NCBI RefSeq assembly: GCF_032854445.1
Contig: NC_088303.1
Span: 21,519,501 to 21,583,500 of the forward strand
DNA length: 64,000 bases
Source of the DNA: Liolophura sinensis
Lineage: Eukaryota; Mollusca; Polyplacophora; Chitonida; Chitonidae
Direction: 5' to 3'
Shown: in pieces, positions 43,781 through 55,262 of the stretch
Numbering within the stretch: the first letter of the stretch is position 1
How the letters are laid out: every line of letters starts with the position of its first letter
The notes under the pieces: model-generated
Databases searched by the model: none
What the model saw: only the letters and a program-made list of their open reading frames with translations
Told to the model about the DNA's origin: nothing
Made by a program: the position numbers and the translations under genes

Positions 43781-45292
43781 CTATTTAAGTTTTGTTTTTC
43801 TCGACTTCTTGTACAGGGCAGCCTTACGTGCAGCAAAGTCCTCCTGGGACAGGTAAATGACTTTCCTCTGTTTCCTGACTTTCTCAATTTTTGAGTCGCG
43901 GCGCATGGTCCGATAATGGATTCCTAAAGAAGTGGAGACAGGGACTAAAACCTCGCCTTGATCGTTAGCGTATGCCGGCATTGACTCGTCTAGGTCTTCT
44001 CCCGGAACGGAATCATCCATTTCCGACGTCGTGTCGTCCATGGGGATAACCGATCCAGAGGCTTCAATGCCGCTAACTTGGTCTTTTGGGGTGTCTACAA
44101 AAATGGCCTCTGAAGCGGTGCTCCATAAGGACTCATTTACATCTTGTTTTGCAATTGGCTGGGAAAAGGTAAATGACTGACTCCACAAGTCTTGTGAAGA
44201 GTCTTGCTCGGGAGACTGACCGGTCGAGCTGTACGGAACCAACGGTTCAGTGAAACTCAACGATGCTACCTCCTGTTTGACCTGGCTAGAAACAGATGAA
44301 GTACCATTATCTGCATTTTTGTCCACATCATTTTCCTCCTCTTTACCGCCTTCATTCCTACCACCCTCCTGCCCGTCCTTACCATTATCCATAGCATCTT
44401 TGTCATTCCCTTCCTCTGCCTCATTCACCTCATTTTTATCATCATTACCCACTACATCATAGCTACTCTCCTGTCCAACATCCGTATCCCCATTCACCAT
44501 TTCACAATCATCCTCAGCCTCATTACTATCATCCGTGTCATCATCACTGTCATCCTTTCTGTCATTATCTCCCTGTTCATTGTCATGATCATCATTATTC
44601 ATATCCTCGTCGTCCTTATTACCACTATCATTCATCGCAACTGCGATGTCATCTTCATCTCCACTACTTGTCCCATTGTCGCTACTCTCAGTGTCCAGAT
44701 CCTGAGGACAATTCTTTTGAACATGACCTTCTTGCTTGCAAATCAAACATTTGTTTCTCAGTGGGCAGTCATTTTTGAGGTGGTCTGTCGCCTGACACAG
44801 GTGACAAGCTCGCACCTGCCCTCTGTACCAGACTGGTAACCGAAAAGATGCTCCAACCCATATGGCTTCAGGAATGGTGGACGAAATATTTCTCATCCAT
44901 ATTCTCCTAACCCCATTTTGCAAGGTTCTGTCGAACAGGTAGCATTCTCGTTCGACAGAGTGCACCGTTCCAAACTGTTTGAGAGCAGCCCCTATCCGTT
45001 CATCCGGAATCTCATAGGGGCTCTTCACCTTAACCAAAGTTCTGGATTGCTCAACTTCATAAACCGGACAGTTTACTCCATTAAGCACCAGATCTTCATT
45101 AAGCAGTTTTTGCTTGACCTCCTCATTGGCAACAGTGACATTCCACAGATCCCCAGTAACGTGGACCAAACCCCTCAACACTTTGGGTCCGCTGCCGATG
45201 CGTTCCTGCAACCCATGATAAACTTCAATGGCTTTTATATTGCCTTTAATCCGCAATTTAAGGCTAAGAGGCCTTTTAATCCGGAAAGCCAT
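43781..45292 (-). CDS. Tx1-like LINE ORF1: RNA-binding protein with CCHC knuckles and a long acidic domain
   Basis: An intact frame of about 500 codons. The start is taken as ATG at about 45292 (MAFRIKRPLSLK) rather than the upstream ATG at 45334, whose extra residues come from a T18 homopolymer read as poly-Phe. The N-terminal part resembles the RRM/ORF1 domain of Tx1-like elements. Two knuckles follow: CHLCQATDHLKNDC and CLICKQEGHVQKNC. A roughly 140-residue Asp/Glu/Asn-rich low-complexity stretch comes after them, then a Ser/Thr/Gln-rich region and a basic C-terminus (KKSRKTKLK). It would package LINE RNA. The stop TAG is at 43783-43781. Confidence 0.88.
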   Translation of the reverse strand: MAFRIKRPLSLKLRIKGNIKAIEVYHGLQERIGSGPKVLRGLVHVTGDLWNVTVANEEVKQKLLNEDLVLNGVNCPVYEVEQSRTLVKVKSPYEIPDERIGAALKQFGTVHSVERECYLFDRTLQNGVRRIWMRNISSTIPEAIWVGASFRLPVWYRGQVRACHLCQATDHLKNDCPLRNKCLICKQEGHVQKNCPQDLDTESSDNGTSSGDEDDIAVAMNDSGNKDDEDMNNDDHDNEQGDNDRKDDSDDDTDDSNEAEDDCEMVNGDTDVGQESSYDVVGNDDKNEVNEAEEGNDKDAMDNGKDGQEGGRNEGGKEEENDVDKNADNGTSSVSSQVKQEVASLSFTEPLVPYSSTGQSPEQDSSQDLWSQSFTFSQPIAKQDVNESLWSTASEAIFVDTPKDQVSGIEASGSVIPMDDTTSEMDDSVPGEDLDESMPAYANDQGEVLVPVSTSLGIHYRTMRRDSKIEKVRKQRKVIYLSQEDFAARKAALYKKSRKTKLK

Positions 45293-45599
45293 TCTGGTGG
45301 TGGTTAAAAAAAAAAAAAAAAAACCCTCGCCCAAAGGCGCTACCTGGCTGACACGTCCAACTGTGTGGACGGTGGACGACCAGTCAGGTACTGCACTGTG
45401 TGCTCAACCCCTTCACTGATCAATGAACAGTGGCCAATGAACTTCGTGCAAGAAGACCAAAAAACTCACAGCCCCGCAGTGTAACAATATGCCCTGATAG
45501 AGATAAGGAAAGCACTATATTAATTTTTAACCTTAGATTTTAATCTTTGAGAAATGAAAGCTCTCCACAAGTTTTTCTTCTTTTTTTCTAATCATCTCC

Positions 45600-46290
45600 C
45601 AGGTATTATTAAAATTTTCACTGGATGACAAAAGTTTGCCAGTTTAAAACATTCCCGATATACTCCCATTGTCAGTCTAAATTTTGGGTGCAATTTCAGT
45701 TAAAGGGTTATTTTTTTGAAAGTATTTACAAGTTAAATTTCCATATCTTTTCTCAAATTCGATTTGCTAAACACAACCCCGACACGATGATGGATTGCCG
45801 AACTGTCAGATGAGATGGGCGTGGCAAATTAGTAAAAATTTATTAGGTGTGACTTTTGTCACGTTAACATCATCAAGGTATCAACTCATGTCCATGTAGG
45901 TACCTGAGGGTAGTTTTCGATGATCGAGTGACTTCAATTTCTGTCGTACTGTTCCAAGAAGCCTGAAAATATATGGAACTAGTTTTATGACGAATTAGGT
46001 GTTAAATACGGCATGTTTTTTCTGTCATTTCATTTCTGATATCATCGGGTATTATACACCAAAGAAACTGGGTTCTGAGAAAACATGAACTCGTGAATAA
46101 AACAATGAAGATTCCTGCACCTCATTACAATTAACGGCATCTAACAGTCAGTGAGAGATATGGTAAGGCGCGTGTCACAGTTCTCATGGTTAACCATCGA
46201 TTACAGCAATGTCAGCCTGACATACTGCACACTGAAACATTTAAAGCAATGCCTCTGATGACAATAACCCTAGGATTACAATTCAAGGGG
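45600..46290 (+). repeat. Duplicated host unit segment (copy V)
   Basis: Picks up after the Tx1-like LINE with 'tttctcaaattcgatttgct' (compare 17560), then matches 6770-7290: the 'gacacgatgatgg' start, 'aggtgtgacttttgtcacg', 'agaagcctgaaaata' and 'aatgtcagcctgacata'. More diverged than Y/Z. Confidence 0.55.
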
Positions 46291-46951
46291 TTTTTGGGTA
46301 TTTTTCTTCATGATTAATGTGGAGTATGAAGGGATAAAACACATCATAGCAGTTCGGTTAATGATTGCTGACGCAATATCGATCACAATATATAACATTG
46401 CAGCTAGCAAGATTTTAAGATAAGTCTGATCTGGAAAAGGACTAAAGAAGACACCTGGAGTCCGAAATTGAAACATATGGTGAAATTGTCTGGTCACTGT
46501 GGAGTTGACATACTTTTTCAAATGAAACATGTATATTTTGCTTTTTTTCATTCAACCGTCTCCGTTTTTTCCAGAAAGTATGTTAGCAGTGTAGAATCGG
46601 GGACATATTTGTTTGTGTCTCTAAATAGTTTACAACGAGGTTCTTCACGAGGTATTCATGAAAATTCATCGAGTGAAATTATATGAAGAAGTGCAACTGC
46701 GAGATAAGACATCGTACTTTCATGACATTCTGGTTGGTTGTCTGGTTGGTTAAAGTTATTGGCGTCTCCATTCAACTGAAAAATGAGAGCCAATAAAAAC
46801 TAAGGGACATGAAACAATGCATGTAAAGTAACAGTGACTAAGAGGTGACATGAAGATCACGTACATGCAGCACAAAAAGCAGTAAATAAATAGATAAAGC
46901 AACTAGATACATGCAGCAAAAAGGAAGAAAATGTCCAGGTATATGTAATCA

Positions 46952-47362
46952 ATGAATCAATCGTGTAGGATAAAGCCGGTGTCATGCATTTACAAATATG
47001 GCCATTCCCAAAGTGTAGTAATATGCCCTGATTGGAAAAACAAACGTATTTGGCTTGGGACCATAGCTTTTGATCTTTCAAAACAAAAGAGAATATTGTT
47101 AGATAGTGTTAAAATTCCAGTGGAAGAGAACATTCTGGAAAAACCAACCATCTTAACACATGTCAGCATGCTCCCGTTGTATGTGTGTTGTCCTAGTTGT
47201 GATCTGAAATATGCTGTTTTGTCCAAAAGACTTAACCATGTCCAGCATGGAAGTTGGTCACGTAGTGTTGTCAAATATCAAGCAATTGTTATGAATTGTA
47301 TTCGCCAAGGAGGCAACTCATTTAGACAAATTCATTTCTTTTCATCATCGCGGCCAGATTAG
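46952..47362 (+). other. Unrecognised open frame (136 codons)
   Basis: An open frame with a Cys pair (YVCCPSCDLKYAV) and a mixed hydrophobic/polar composition that reads like protein. The opposite strand is open over 46990-47274. No domain is recognised, and no promoter or splice context supports it. AATAAA at 47537-47542 lies downstream. It could be an exon, an element fragment or chance. Confidence 0.2.
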
Positions 47363-48111
47363 TTTGGATTCTAAAGTGTATCTTGCGAAGAAGGTTACAG
47401 TAATACATTTAAAGACACTTGTTGTTACAGTGACGCCCGCCAACGCGTTCACTCATTCACATTCAATGGTGAAGCTACGTATTTCCATGCATTATTTCCT
47501 GAGTGTTTGCGAATTCCACTGAAGATACCATGTGAAATAAATGACCGGAATTGTCCACTTTACGTATATGACTTCTTATATACGAGTTCTGGGAAGCTGA
47601 GTGGCCCAAGAATAATTTACACAGATCATCTAAACAACAATAACTAGGTTTTCCGGAATTTACGTCCAACACGTTGTCAAACTTGAAAAGTATTCCCTCC
47701 CTCTACAGGTGGTGACAAAAGGGCAGAAATAGGTAAGCCCGTAGTTTTTGGTTTGGTGGTAAGATACATGCATGTCAAAACATTTCTTGGAGCGTTCCAT
47801 TACCTTCTGGAGTTAGTCGGTCACAAGTTTAAGACCTTTTATTACATAGTCTATTAAATTTTCAGTCTGAAATTTTTTATTTTCATAAATCCTTCGCCAA
47901 CTTGAGCAAGTAAGTATCTGACTGGGTGGTGATGACGGTCTGTAAAGCTAGAAGACTTGCGTAGAAGTCGGACTAAGGTAGTAAGCGTGGTGTCCGGCTT
48001 GAAGATGGAATCACGATTGGAACACTTAAACAGTTAGAAAATTAAATAGTCTAATTACCAGACAAGAGCATAAACATAAGGTGAGAACGGATTAGCCATT
48101 AGGGAGGTTGG

Positions 48112-48922
48112 TTGGATTCTTTAGATGAGCGGTCCGGCTACTAGACAAACAGCCAAACCAAGAGACGGCCACTTGACCATAAGGAAGCTGGTTAGCGTCG
48201 ATGTGTGAGCGGTCTGGCGACTAGACAAACGGTCTAACAAAGAGACAGGCACTTCGCCATTAAGGGAACTGGTTAGCACCTATGTGTGAGCGGTCTGGTT
48301 ACTAGACAAACAGCCAAACCAAGAGACGGCCACTTGGCCATTAAGGGAGCTGGATATCGTCTATGTATGGGCAGTCTGGTTACTAGACAAACGGTGAAAC
48401 CATGAGACGGGCACTTGGCCATTAAGAAAGCCAGTTAGTTTATATAGGTGAGCAGTCCAAAAGCAAAAGACGAGCACTTGGTCATTAAGAAAGCTGGTTA
48501 TCTTCTATAGGTGAGCAGTGTGGCTACTAGACAAACGGTCCAACCAAGAGACGAGCACTTGGCCATTAAGAAAGCGGGTTGGTTTCTGTAGGTGAGCAGT
48601 CCCAAACCAAGAGACGAACATTTCGTCATTAAGAAAGCTGGTTATCTTCTATAGGTGAGCAGTGTGGCTACTAGACAAACGGCCCAACCAAGAGACGAGC
48701 ACTTGGCCATTAAGAAAGCGGGTTGGTTTCTGTAGGTGAGCAGTCCCAAACCAAGAGACGAGCTTTTCGTCATTAAGAAAGCTGGTTCGCTTTTGTAGGT
48801 GAGCAGTCTGGCTACCAGACAAACAGTCAAACCAAGCGATAAATATCTGGTCTTTGAGGAAGTTGGTTAGCCTCTATGAGTGAGCAGTCTGACTACTGGA
48901 CAAACTGCCATTAAGGAAGCTG
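48112..48922. repeat. Minisatellite, about 11 units of 81 or 63 bp
   Basis: Long units are about 81 bp ('gagcagtctggctactagac' ... 'cacttggccattaag'). Short units (about 63 bp) lack the 'ggctactagacaaacgg' part. The order is long x4, then short-long-short-long-short, then long and a partial unit. The two short-long dimers at about 48499-48790 are almost identical. Confidence 0.93.
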
Positions 48923-50109
48923 ACACAGAATGTTGCCCTTGACAGCGATCGAACAGGAATGTTGACGTTCTCAAAATCACATGAAGAATGATATCAAGTC
49001 ATTAGGTGCTGCTTGATACTTATTTTGCGTAGTGTTTTCACATTTCCTAATAACAAAGGACAACAGAAAGTTATTTTTGAGTCAAAATAAGTTGTATATA
49101 ATTTAATTTATGTAGTATACAGCTCGTCAGGAGCACTTGTAATGCCCAACGAGTTAAAATGTAATGCTGTCATATCCCTGGGTTTGTATACTTTAGACGC
49201 ATGGAAAAAAATGGCAAGTAGATAATGGCTGTAACGGCTATGTGGCGAAACTATAAGTAATATCTCACATGGCTTGTTCATGTAGGAGTTGATAATTAGT
49301 CTACTTGACTTGGTTGTGAATTTGACCATGCATAGGAAACTGTATCAAGCCTTTATGTCGAAACATTGGTTTGTAATTATGTAAAGGTGCTGTAAAAATG
49401 TATTGTACAATACATAGTCTCAATGCAGCTTACATTTAAAAATCACTTTTATGATTTGTTTTATATTTGTTAAAAATCAACTGCAAAGTTTTCAATTTTC
49501 ACACAAAAGTGGTGTCTACATATTTCGTGTGTTATTTTATAAGATTGCGGAAGTTTTCCTTGTGAAAATAATTGTGAAAATAATTGTGAAAAATAAAAGT
49601 TTTTTTAATATAAATTTTTACCCTATTTAACGTTTTACAGATGACATCCATTGGTGGTCCCAGATATTCTAACCGCTTTATAATGTCAAATGACGGCCGC
49701 TTAGATACCTCGGTGTTCTAAAACCCAAGGGGAACAAGTCATGGATTGGTGAGTAAATTCCATAGATTGTGCAGATTTGTGCGGTTCATTTCGTCAAAGA
49801 TAAGATGCAAATTGCATTCACGTAGAGAAAATAACAGAAAATGTAACACAATCACAGTTATGTATTTTGTTAACTAAGAAATTCAGATCAAAAATTCGCG
49901 CAGTTTACCATTGGGACAAAGGAATACAAGTACATTTGCTCTAGAGGCGAGCAACGTGTGTTGGTTTTTCCAGTATTACCTAACATGTTCACAGAGATAT
50001 CACCATGAGCCTTTGCCAGAAAACCCTGATTTTTAAATAAAATTTATATTACAGTGGTGAGGACAGCCAGAGACTGTCTTAACAATAACGAAACTTCTTG
50101 TTCGAGAAT
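48923..50109. other. No recognisable gene
   Basis: AT-rich. 'aataattgtgaaa' is repeated near 49565-49590 with an AATAAA at about 49593. No coding domain seen. Confidence 0.4.
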
Positions 50110-50387
50110 ATTTATTTATTTATTTATTTATTTATTTCATCGGTGTTTTACGCCATACTCAAGAATATTTCACATATACCATCTCGGCCATTATTATGAT
50201 AGGAGATAGCCGGGCAGAGCAAGGGGGAAACCCACGACCACGCCCTTTGGTTCTGGCAAACAGTTCCGCGCACAAACGGAGAGGAAGCCTACATGAGCTA
50301 GACTTGAACTCACAGTAACTGCATTGATGTGAGGCTCCTGGCTAATTTTGCTGCACTAGAACGCTAGCCACTGAGTCACGGGGCACC
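50110..50387 (-). mobile_element. tRNA-SINE (family 1), full-length, minus strand
   Basis: The 3' (AAAT)n tail is at 50110-50137. On the minus strand the head reads GCCCCGTGACTCAGTGGCTA with an A-box, followed by a GAGTTCAAGTC B-box. The body carries 'ggtcgtgggtttccccctt' and the 'attcttgagtatggcgt' tail. Divergence from the 57-kb copy is moderate. No clear target duplication was found. Confidence 0.85.
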
Positions 50388-52229
50388 ACTTCCTCAGTAA
50401 TAAGGTAATAAGACTGCTTAAGGTCAGAGTAATGGGTGACTTTGGGCTGTCACTGGCAGGGGAATGTAGCACATGTTTGTGGAGACTTCCTGCGGCCAAT
50501 TAGGGTTTTTCCCAGCTGGACCTGGAATGTGTTGTATACAGACACCGTATGAATCTGCCAAACGCCACCTGCCTATAAACCTCACATGATTAACCTCTGT
50601 CTCGAATGAGATTTTAATCAGATACTATTGATCACAGACGGTTCTAGGATGGAACGAAATCCATTGGAACTCACAACTGGATATTACATACCACTCGTTA
50701 CCTCCAGTTATATCTGATTTTGACAACAATCTCCACGTTCAAAGATCATTTCTCGTAAGCCGACAAGCACTTCTTGCAGAAGCATCCACAACCTGTCTCC
50801 ACTGATGTTTCCCATTTGTGTCGGAATCGGCAGTTTTGAAATTGAACTCTTTTCTTGCTAAAGGTAAAAAAAGTGATCCTGTATCACTTGACTTGTCAAA
50901 AATGTTGGCCAGCTTTGACATTAATGTATGGGTCTGGATATACAAATCTCCCCCACTACCTTTCCGTCAGGAAGTTCACAAACACCCAGCTCCTCAACTA
51001 TCCTAAATAACTCTTTGTGGAACTTTTTTCAGGCGTCCATGATGTACCAAATGTAGTCAAAAGCAGTTGCCCAAAATTTCTCACAGTTGATATAGTGCCA
51101 TAGAACTTAATTATCTTCAGTGATAAAAAGGGTTCGAGCTCGAAACTACCCTATGCAAACACAAGAAAAATGCATTACATTTTGAGAGTACTGTAGACCG
51201 CCTCTTTTGACATCCGCGCAGAGTACATGTAAACTTCCCTGCTGCATACAATCAAAGGTTAATGAACGTAACCTTTGGGGTATGTTACACAAGTGCGCAC
51301 GCACAAACTATATTCTGCTTTTATCGCCATACCGGCTGTAAGAATACAAAAAACAGCACAGACATGCAGATGAAATTCGGACAATGACCTTCCGTGAGAG
51401 TTCTGCCTCCAATTGGGTCATTTTAATCAAGTGATGGTCTCGCTGCATTAGATCGGCCTAGAACATTTCTAGAAATTGCGTTAAATAGTCAAAAGGTATT
51501 TGTACTTGGAGGGATTTTAATTGCTTGGTGTTAATCATGTGCAATCAAGGATATGACGCCCAGTACTCTCAGGCTAGGGTAATATTCCCATAACAAGTTA
51601 TGAGGGTTTAAGCTGTGCAATACTGTGTCCATTATCTTATCGTTTCTTGATCCATGAGGTTATGCAGCACAGATGTATTCCATGAAAACAAATGGTCTTT
51701 CCAAAATGATCCAGAAATTGCAAATGCCTGGGAAATGGTATTCCATTTTGTACGATGGAACATTTACCTCGATGAGCTTTTAAGGATGACATATTACCCA
51801 TCATGCTCCGCTGTTGTTTGTTTAAGGCCTCGTTTTTTTTTTTATCTCGGTGCGCTCGACTGCAAACTTGTAATAGTATAAAGGGTTTATAAAATGGTAA
51901 GAATAAATCCATTTTGAATTGAAATGCGACTATGAACTTCTAAAGAGTATGGCGTATGTTAGAACTGACTCTCACCTCGATCAAATCCTCTCAGAGACAA
52001 ACGTGAATGTCTCTCATTGTTGTGGATTGTACCACACAGAAGATAGAAATCACCACATAAAGTGCGTAATACTAAAGCTATGTGAACCCGCACGACTCAT
52101 TCACGGTTGAGAAAGACATTGCCGGGAAAACATCCGGAACATTTTCATCCATGTTAGGAGAAACGCGCCTGGGGTCCTATATCATGCCATATGTCTCATG
52201 GTTATTACTTCCCGTTTCCTTCGGAACCT
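50388..52229. other. No recognisable gene
   Basis: About 1.8 kb without a recognised domain or repeat. Short open frames (e.g. 50818-51006, 51654-51881) have no support. Confidence 0.4.
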
Positions 52230-52375
52230 CCAAAGCCTGCTGGCCGTATGTGGTCTGGCTGCAACCTGCGGATTTCTCCCCGGTTTCTCCCTACCATAAT
52301 GCTGGCCGCCATCGTGAAAGTGAAATATTCTTGAGTACGGCGTAAAGGAAACCAATCAAATCAAATCGAATCAAA
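52230..52375 (+). mobile_element. tRNA-SINE (family 1), 5'-truncated copy
   Basis: Central block 'taccataatgctggccgcc' and 'attcttgagtacggcgta' are present. The tail is (AATCA)-like ('caaatcaaatcgaatcaaat') instead of (AAAT)n. Confidence 0.75.
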
Positions 52376-52736
52376 TTCCATTTCCTTCTGGTGAAGTAAA
52401 AGAAAAAAATAAGGAATACGCCAGCAATCCAGTTCGTATACTTAAACGCGGTTTTTCCAACAGCAAAAAATCCGAAACAGCATTAGTCTGATGTGTCCGT
52501 CAAATTAAAGAAGGAAATTTAAGTTCCAGGTCTGAAATATTGATAAAGGAGACAGGTTATGTGGCTCGTCGATGTGTCCGTGGCAAGGCCCAATTTATAT
52601 AAAACGTCAAATAAACGGCTCTAAAAAGAATACTAACGGGCCATCAAATTACAATGGACTGAATACTGACAGTCTGCGGATCTAGCTGTCTCACCATACA
52701 GGGTATGTATTCTCTGACATGAAGATAATGTGGCCA

Positions 52737-53599
52737 TGTTACGGTTACATTATCTCATTGCTGATATAGCACATTGGGGTTGTCTTGTATTGTATTGTTG
52801 TATTGTTCATGCATGTAGCCTGAAAGGTGCATATGCATTTATGTTATGTGCACGACTGCCGTCAGTTTCTAAATTTAGCTTGCCACTGTTTACATACGCT
52901 GAGTTCAGCGCCTGCTGTCTGCCTCTACCTTAGAATATTCCAGAATGCGCTCAGTTCGGTGCCTGTTTGTTTACATCAAGTGTTCAGGAATTTTCTTATT
53001 CTAGACAATTCCACCAGGCTATATAAGACCTATGAAAGCAGGTCAAACGGGGAGAACAGAGAAAAGAGAACGGAAAATTATTGAGAGTTTTGGATGCTTT
53101 CGCTGTGTATTACTTTAGTAAGCCTTTTGTGCTGAATTTTGGTGTCTTTATAGCCTCTGGCTTTGTTATATCTCCACCGAGCACTTGTTCAGTCCGAACT
53201 TGTATATTTGATTCGTGCTCTTGTGTACACAGTGCTCATTAGTACACGGACCCTGTCTGTGGAATTTTGTGTATATTTCGTCATACACTCAGTTATACTG
53301 TGGATTTTCCCTCTTGTGAATTTGCCTCTGAGCATTTATGCCTGTGTGATATATATATTGTGGAATATATGCGTCTATTTGGACCGTAAGTACTTTAGTA
53401 TTTGTATAGATACTGCTATCCTTTCTTGTTAAACTTAAGTACTTTAGTATTTGTATAAGTCTTATTATCTGTTCTTTTTAAGCTAATAAATTGTTGTAAA
53501 ATAAAATCTGCTGGTTTTGGTTACTTTTTTGTGCGGCTAAACTGTCGTGTATTTCGAACAAGCCATCTCTTTATAATAAAGACAGTTTGGGTCGTAACA
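52737..53599 (+). mobile_element. Likely solo LTR
   Basis: 863 bp with perfect 6-bp terminal inverted repeats TGTTAC...GTAACA, a TATA-like CTATATAAG at about 53019, AATAAA signals near 53486-53506, and no flanking coding sequence. The ends are the same as the termini of the old element's LTRs, but the interior is not obviously related. No target duplication was seen (flanks tggcca / tttatt), so boundaries or identity could be wrong. Confidence 0.5.
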
Positions 53600-54240
53600 T
53601 TTATTTACACAATGTTTGTGTAAATCAGATAGAAGTAGCAATATCGGTAATATGACTTTTAACCCAAAGAGTATAAAGTGATTCGGTATTGACAGATCCT
53701 ATGGATCGAAAAGATAATTCGTCCAATAATTCAATTTCTTTTCTACGTAAAACGTATAGAAATAAACCAGGCTATTTATTTTAATTTATTTAACATTGTT
53801 TAATTATAACATTTATTTAACTCTGCATTGTTTGTAGAGTATCTGTAAATTTGAGATATTCTTATTCTAAATATAAATGAACGATTTTTGGAGTAGAACA
53901 GAGCTTGTTATAACTATATATACAAATTTAAAAGAGATTGTTCAGTTGTTTTAATAATTACTGTTTGATCAGCTGCTGGCCTACCCCAACTTGAGCTGGA
54001 TAAATCCGACATGGAACTGTATGTATAAGGGCCAAATTAACATTTAATCGAAAAATATCGACTTAAATAGATGGTTTATCGATATCAGTAAATGACTTAT
54101 CGATATCGATAAATGAATTAGCGACTGTATGATCAATAGGTCACTGATCACCAGATATATATCATGTACGATTTGGTTAAATCATTCGCTACTTAATGTG
54201 TAAAATTCTACTCTCTCTCATACAACAGTTTTACCTATCT
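53600..54240. other. AT-rich spacer without a gene
   Basis: No coding domain. Contains the 16-bp palindrome TTATCGATATCGATAA (54097-54112) and a related TTTATCGATATC at about 54075. Confidence 0.45.
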
Positions 54241-55133
54241 TGGCTTCCACCAACTTGGTACGCTACCATGGCTTCCACCACCTTGGTACTCTACTGTGGC
54301 TTCCACCAACTTGGTACGCTACTATGGCTTCCACCACCTTGGTACGCTACTATGGCTTCCACCAACTTGGTACGCTACCATGGCTTCCACCACCTTGGTA
54401 CGCTACTGTGGCTTCCACCAACTTGGTACGCTACTATGGCTTCCACCAACTTGGTACGCCACCATGGCTTCCACCACCTTGGTACGCTACTGTGGCTTCC
54501 ACCACCTTGATACACTATCATGGCTTCCACCAACTTGGTACGCTATCATGGCTTCCACCACCTTGGTACGCTACCATGGCTTCCACCACCTTGATACACT
54601 ATCATGGCTTCCACCAGCTTGGTACGCTACTATGGCTTCCACCACCTTGATACACCATCATGGCTTCCACCAACTTGGTACGCTATCATGGCTTCCACCA
54701 CCTTGGTACGCTACCATGGCTTCCACCACCTTGATACACCATCATGGCTTCCACCAGCTTGGTACGCTACTATGGCTTCCACCACCTTGATACACCATCA
54801 TGGCTTTCATCAACTTGGTACGCTATCATGGCTTCCACCACCTTGATACACCACCATGGCTTCCACCAACTTGATACACCATCTTGGCTTCCACCAACTT
54901 GGTACGCTACCATGGCTTCCACTACCTTGATACACCACCATGGCTTCAACCAACTTGATACACCATCATGGCTTCCACCAACTTGATACACCACCATGGC
55001 TTCCACCAACTTGATATACAATCATGGTTTCCACCAACTTGATACACCATCATGGCTTCCACCAACTTGATACGCTATCATGGCTTCCACCAACTTGATA
55101 CACCATTATGGCTTCCACCAACTTGATACACTA
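54241..55133. repeat. 28-bp minisatellite, about 32 copies
   Basis: Unit 'tggcttccaccaacttggta' + cgctacca. Two variants are interspersed: ttggtacgct dominates the left half, ttgataca(c/t)ca the right half. Because 28 leaves remainder 1 on division by 3, every frame passes through the same 28-residue period, so three plus-strand frames and one minus frame are open by construction. Confidence 0.97.
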
Positions 55134-55147
55134 ATTGCAACCATTTA

Positions 55148-55262
55148 GTTGATTGTTGCTTAACGCCGTACTCAAGAATTGTTCAGTTAAATAATGGCTG
55201 TCAGGTTTAGAGAGAAGAAAACCGGTCTTCTCCGGGAGAACCCACCGACCTTGCGCAAGTTA
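55148..55262 (-). mobile_element. SINE-like 3' fragment, minus strand
   Basis: 'ttgcttaacgccgtactcaa' followed by 'gaattgttcagttaaataat' is the reverse of a SINE/LINE-type 3' end, and 'cgggagaacccaccgacctt' resembles the SINE body in reverse. Highly diverged. Confidence 0.5.

Larger units (their letters stand above)
39720..45335 (-). mobile_element. Tx1/L1-like LINE, near full-length
   Basis: A non-LTR element in minus orientation: ORF1 (45292-43781), ORF2 (43773-39998), a 3' UTR of about 250 bases, and an A-rich tail (T run at 39724-39743 on plus). The APE endonuclease, YADD RT, and C-terminal Cys/His motif, plus an ORF1 with CCHC knuckles and no RNase H, fit the Tx1 branch of the L1 group. 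The 5' end lies somewhere near 45310-45480 and no target duplication was found. ORF2 has two in-frame stops and one frameshift, so the copy is recently dead. Confidence 0.88.

Noticed and set aside
45307-45325. A18/T18 run as a poly(A) tail of a plus-strand insertion
   Set aside because: It sits immediately before the ORF1 start of the minus-strand Tx1-like LINE and no plus-strand retrocopy precedes it.
46952-47362. Possible zinc-binding protein (CCPSC)
   Set aside because: One Cys cluster only, both strands open, no family resemblance. Kept only as an unrecognised frame.
54196-54986. Several overlapping plus-strand frames of 80-164 codons with MASTNLVRY-type repeats
   Set aside because: They follow automatically from a 28-bp tandem repeat (28 = 1 mod 3) that lacks a stop in any frame. 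Three frames give the same peptide; no gene context.
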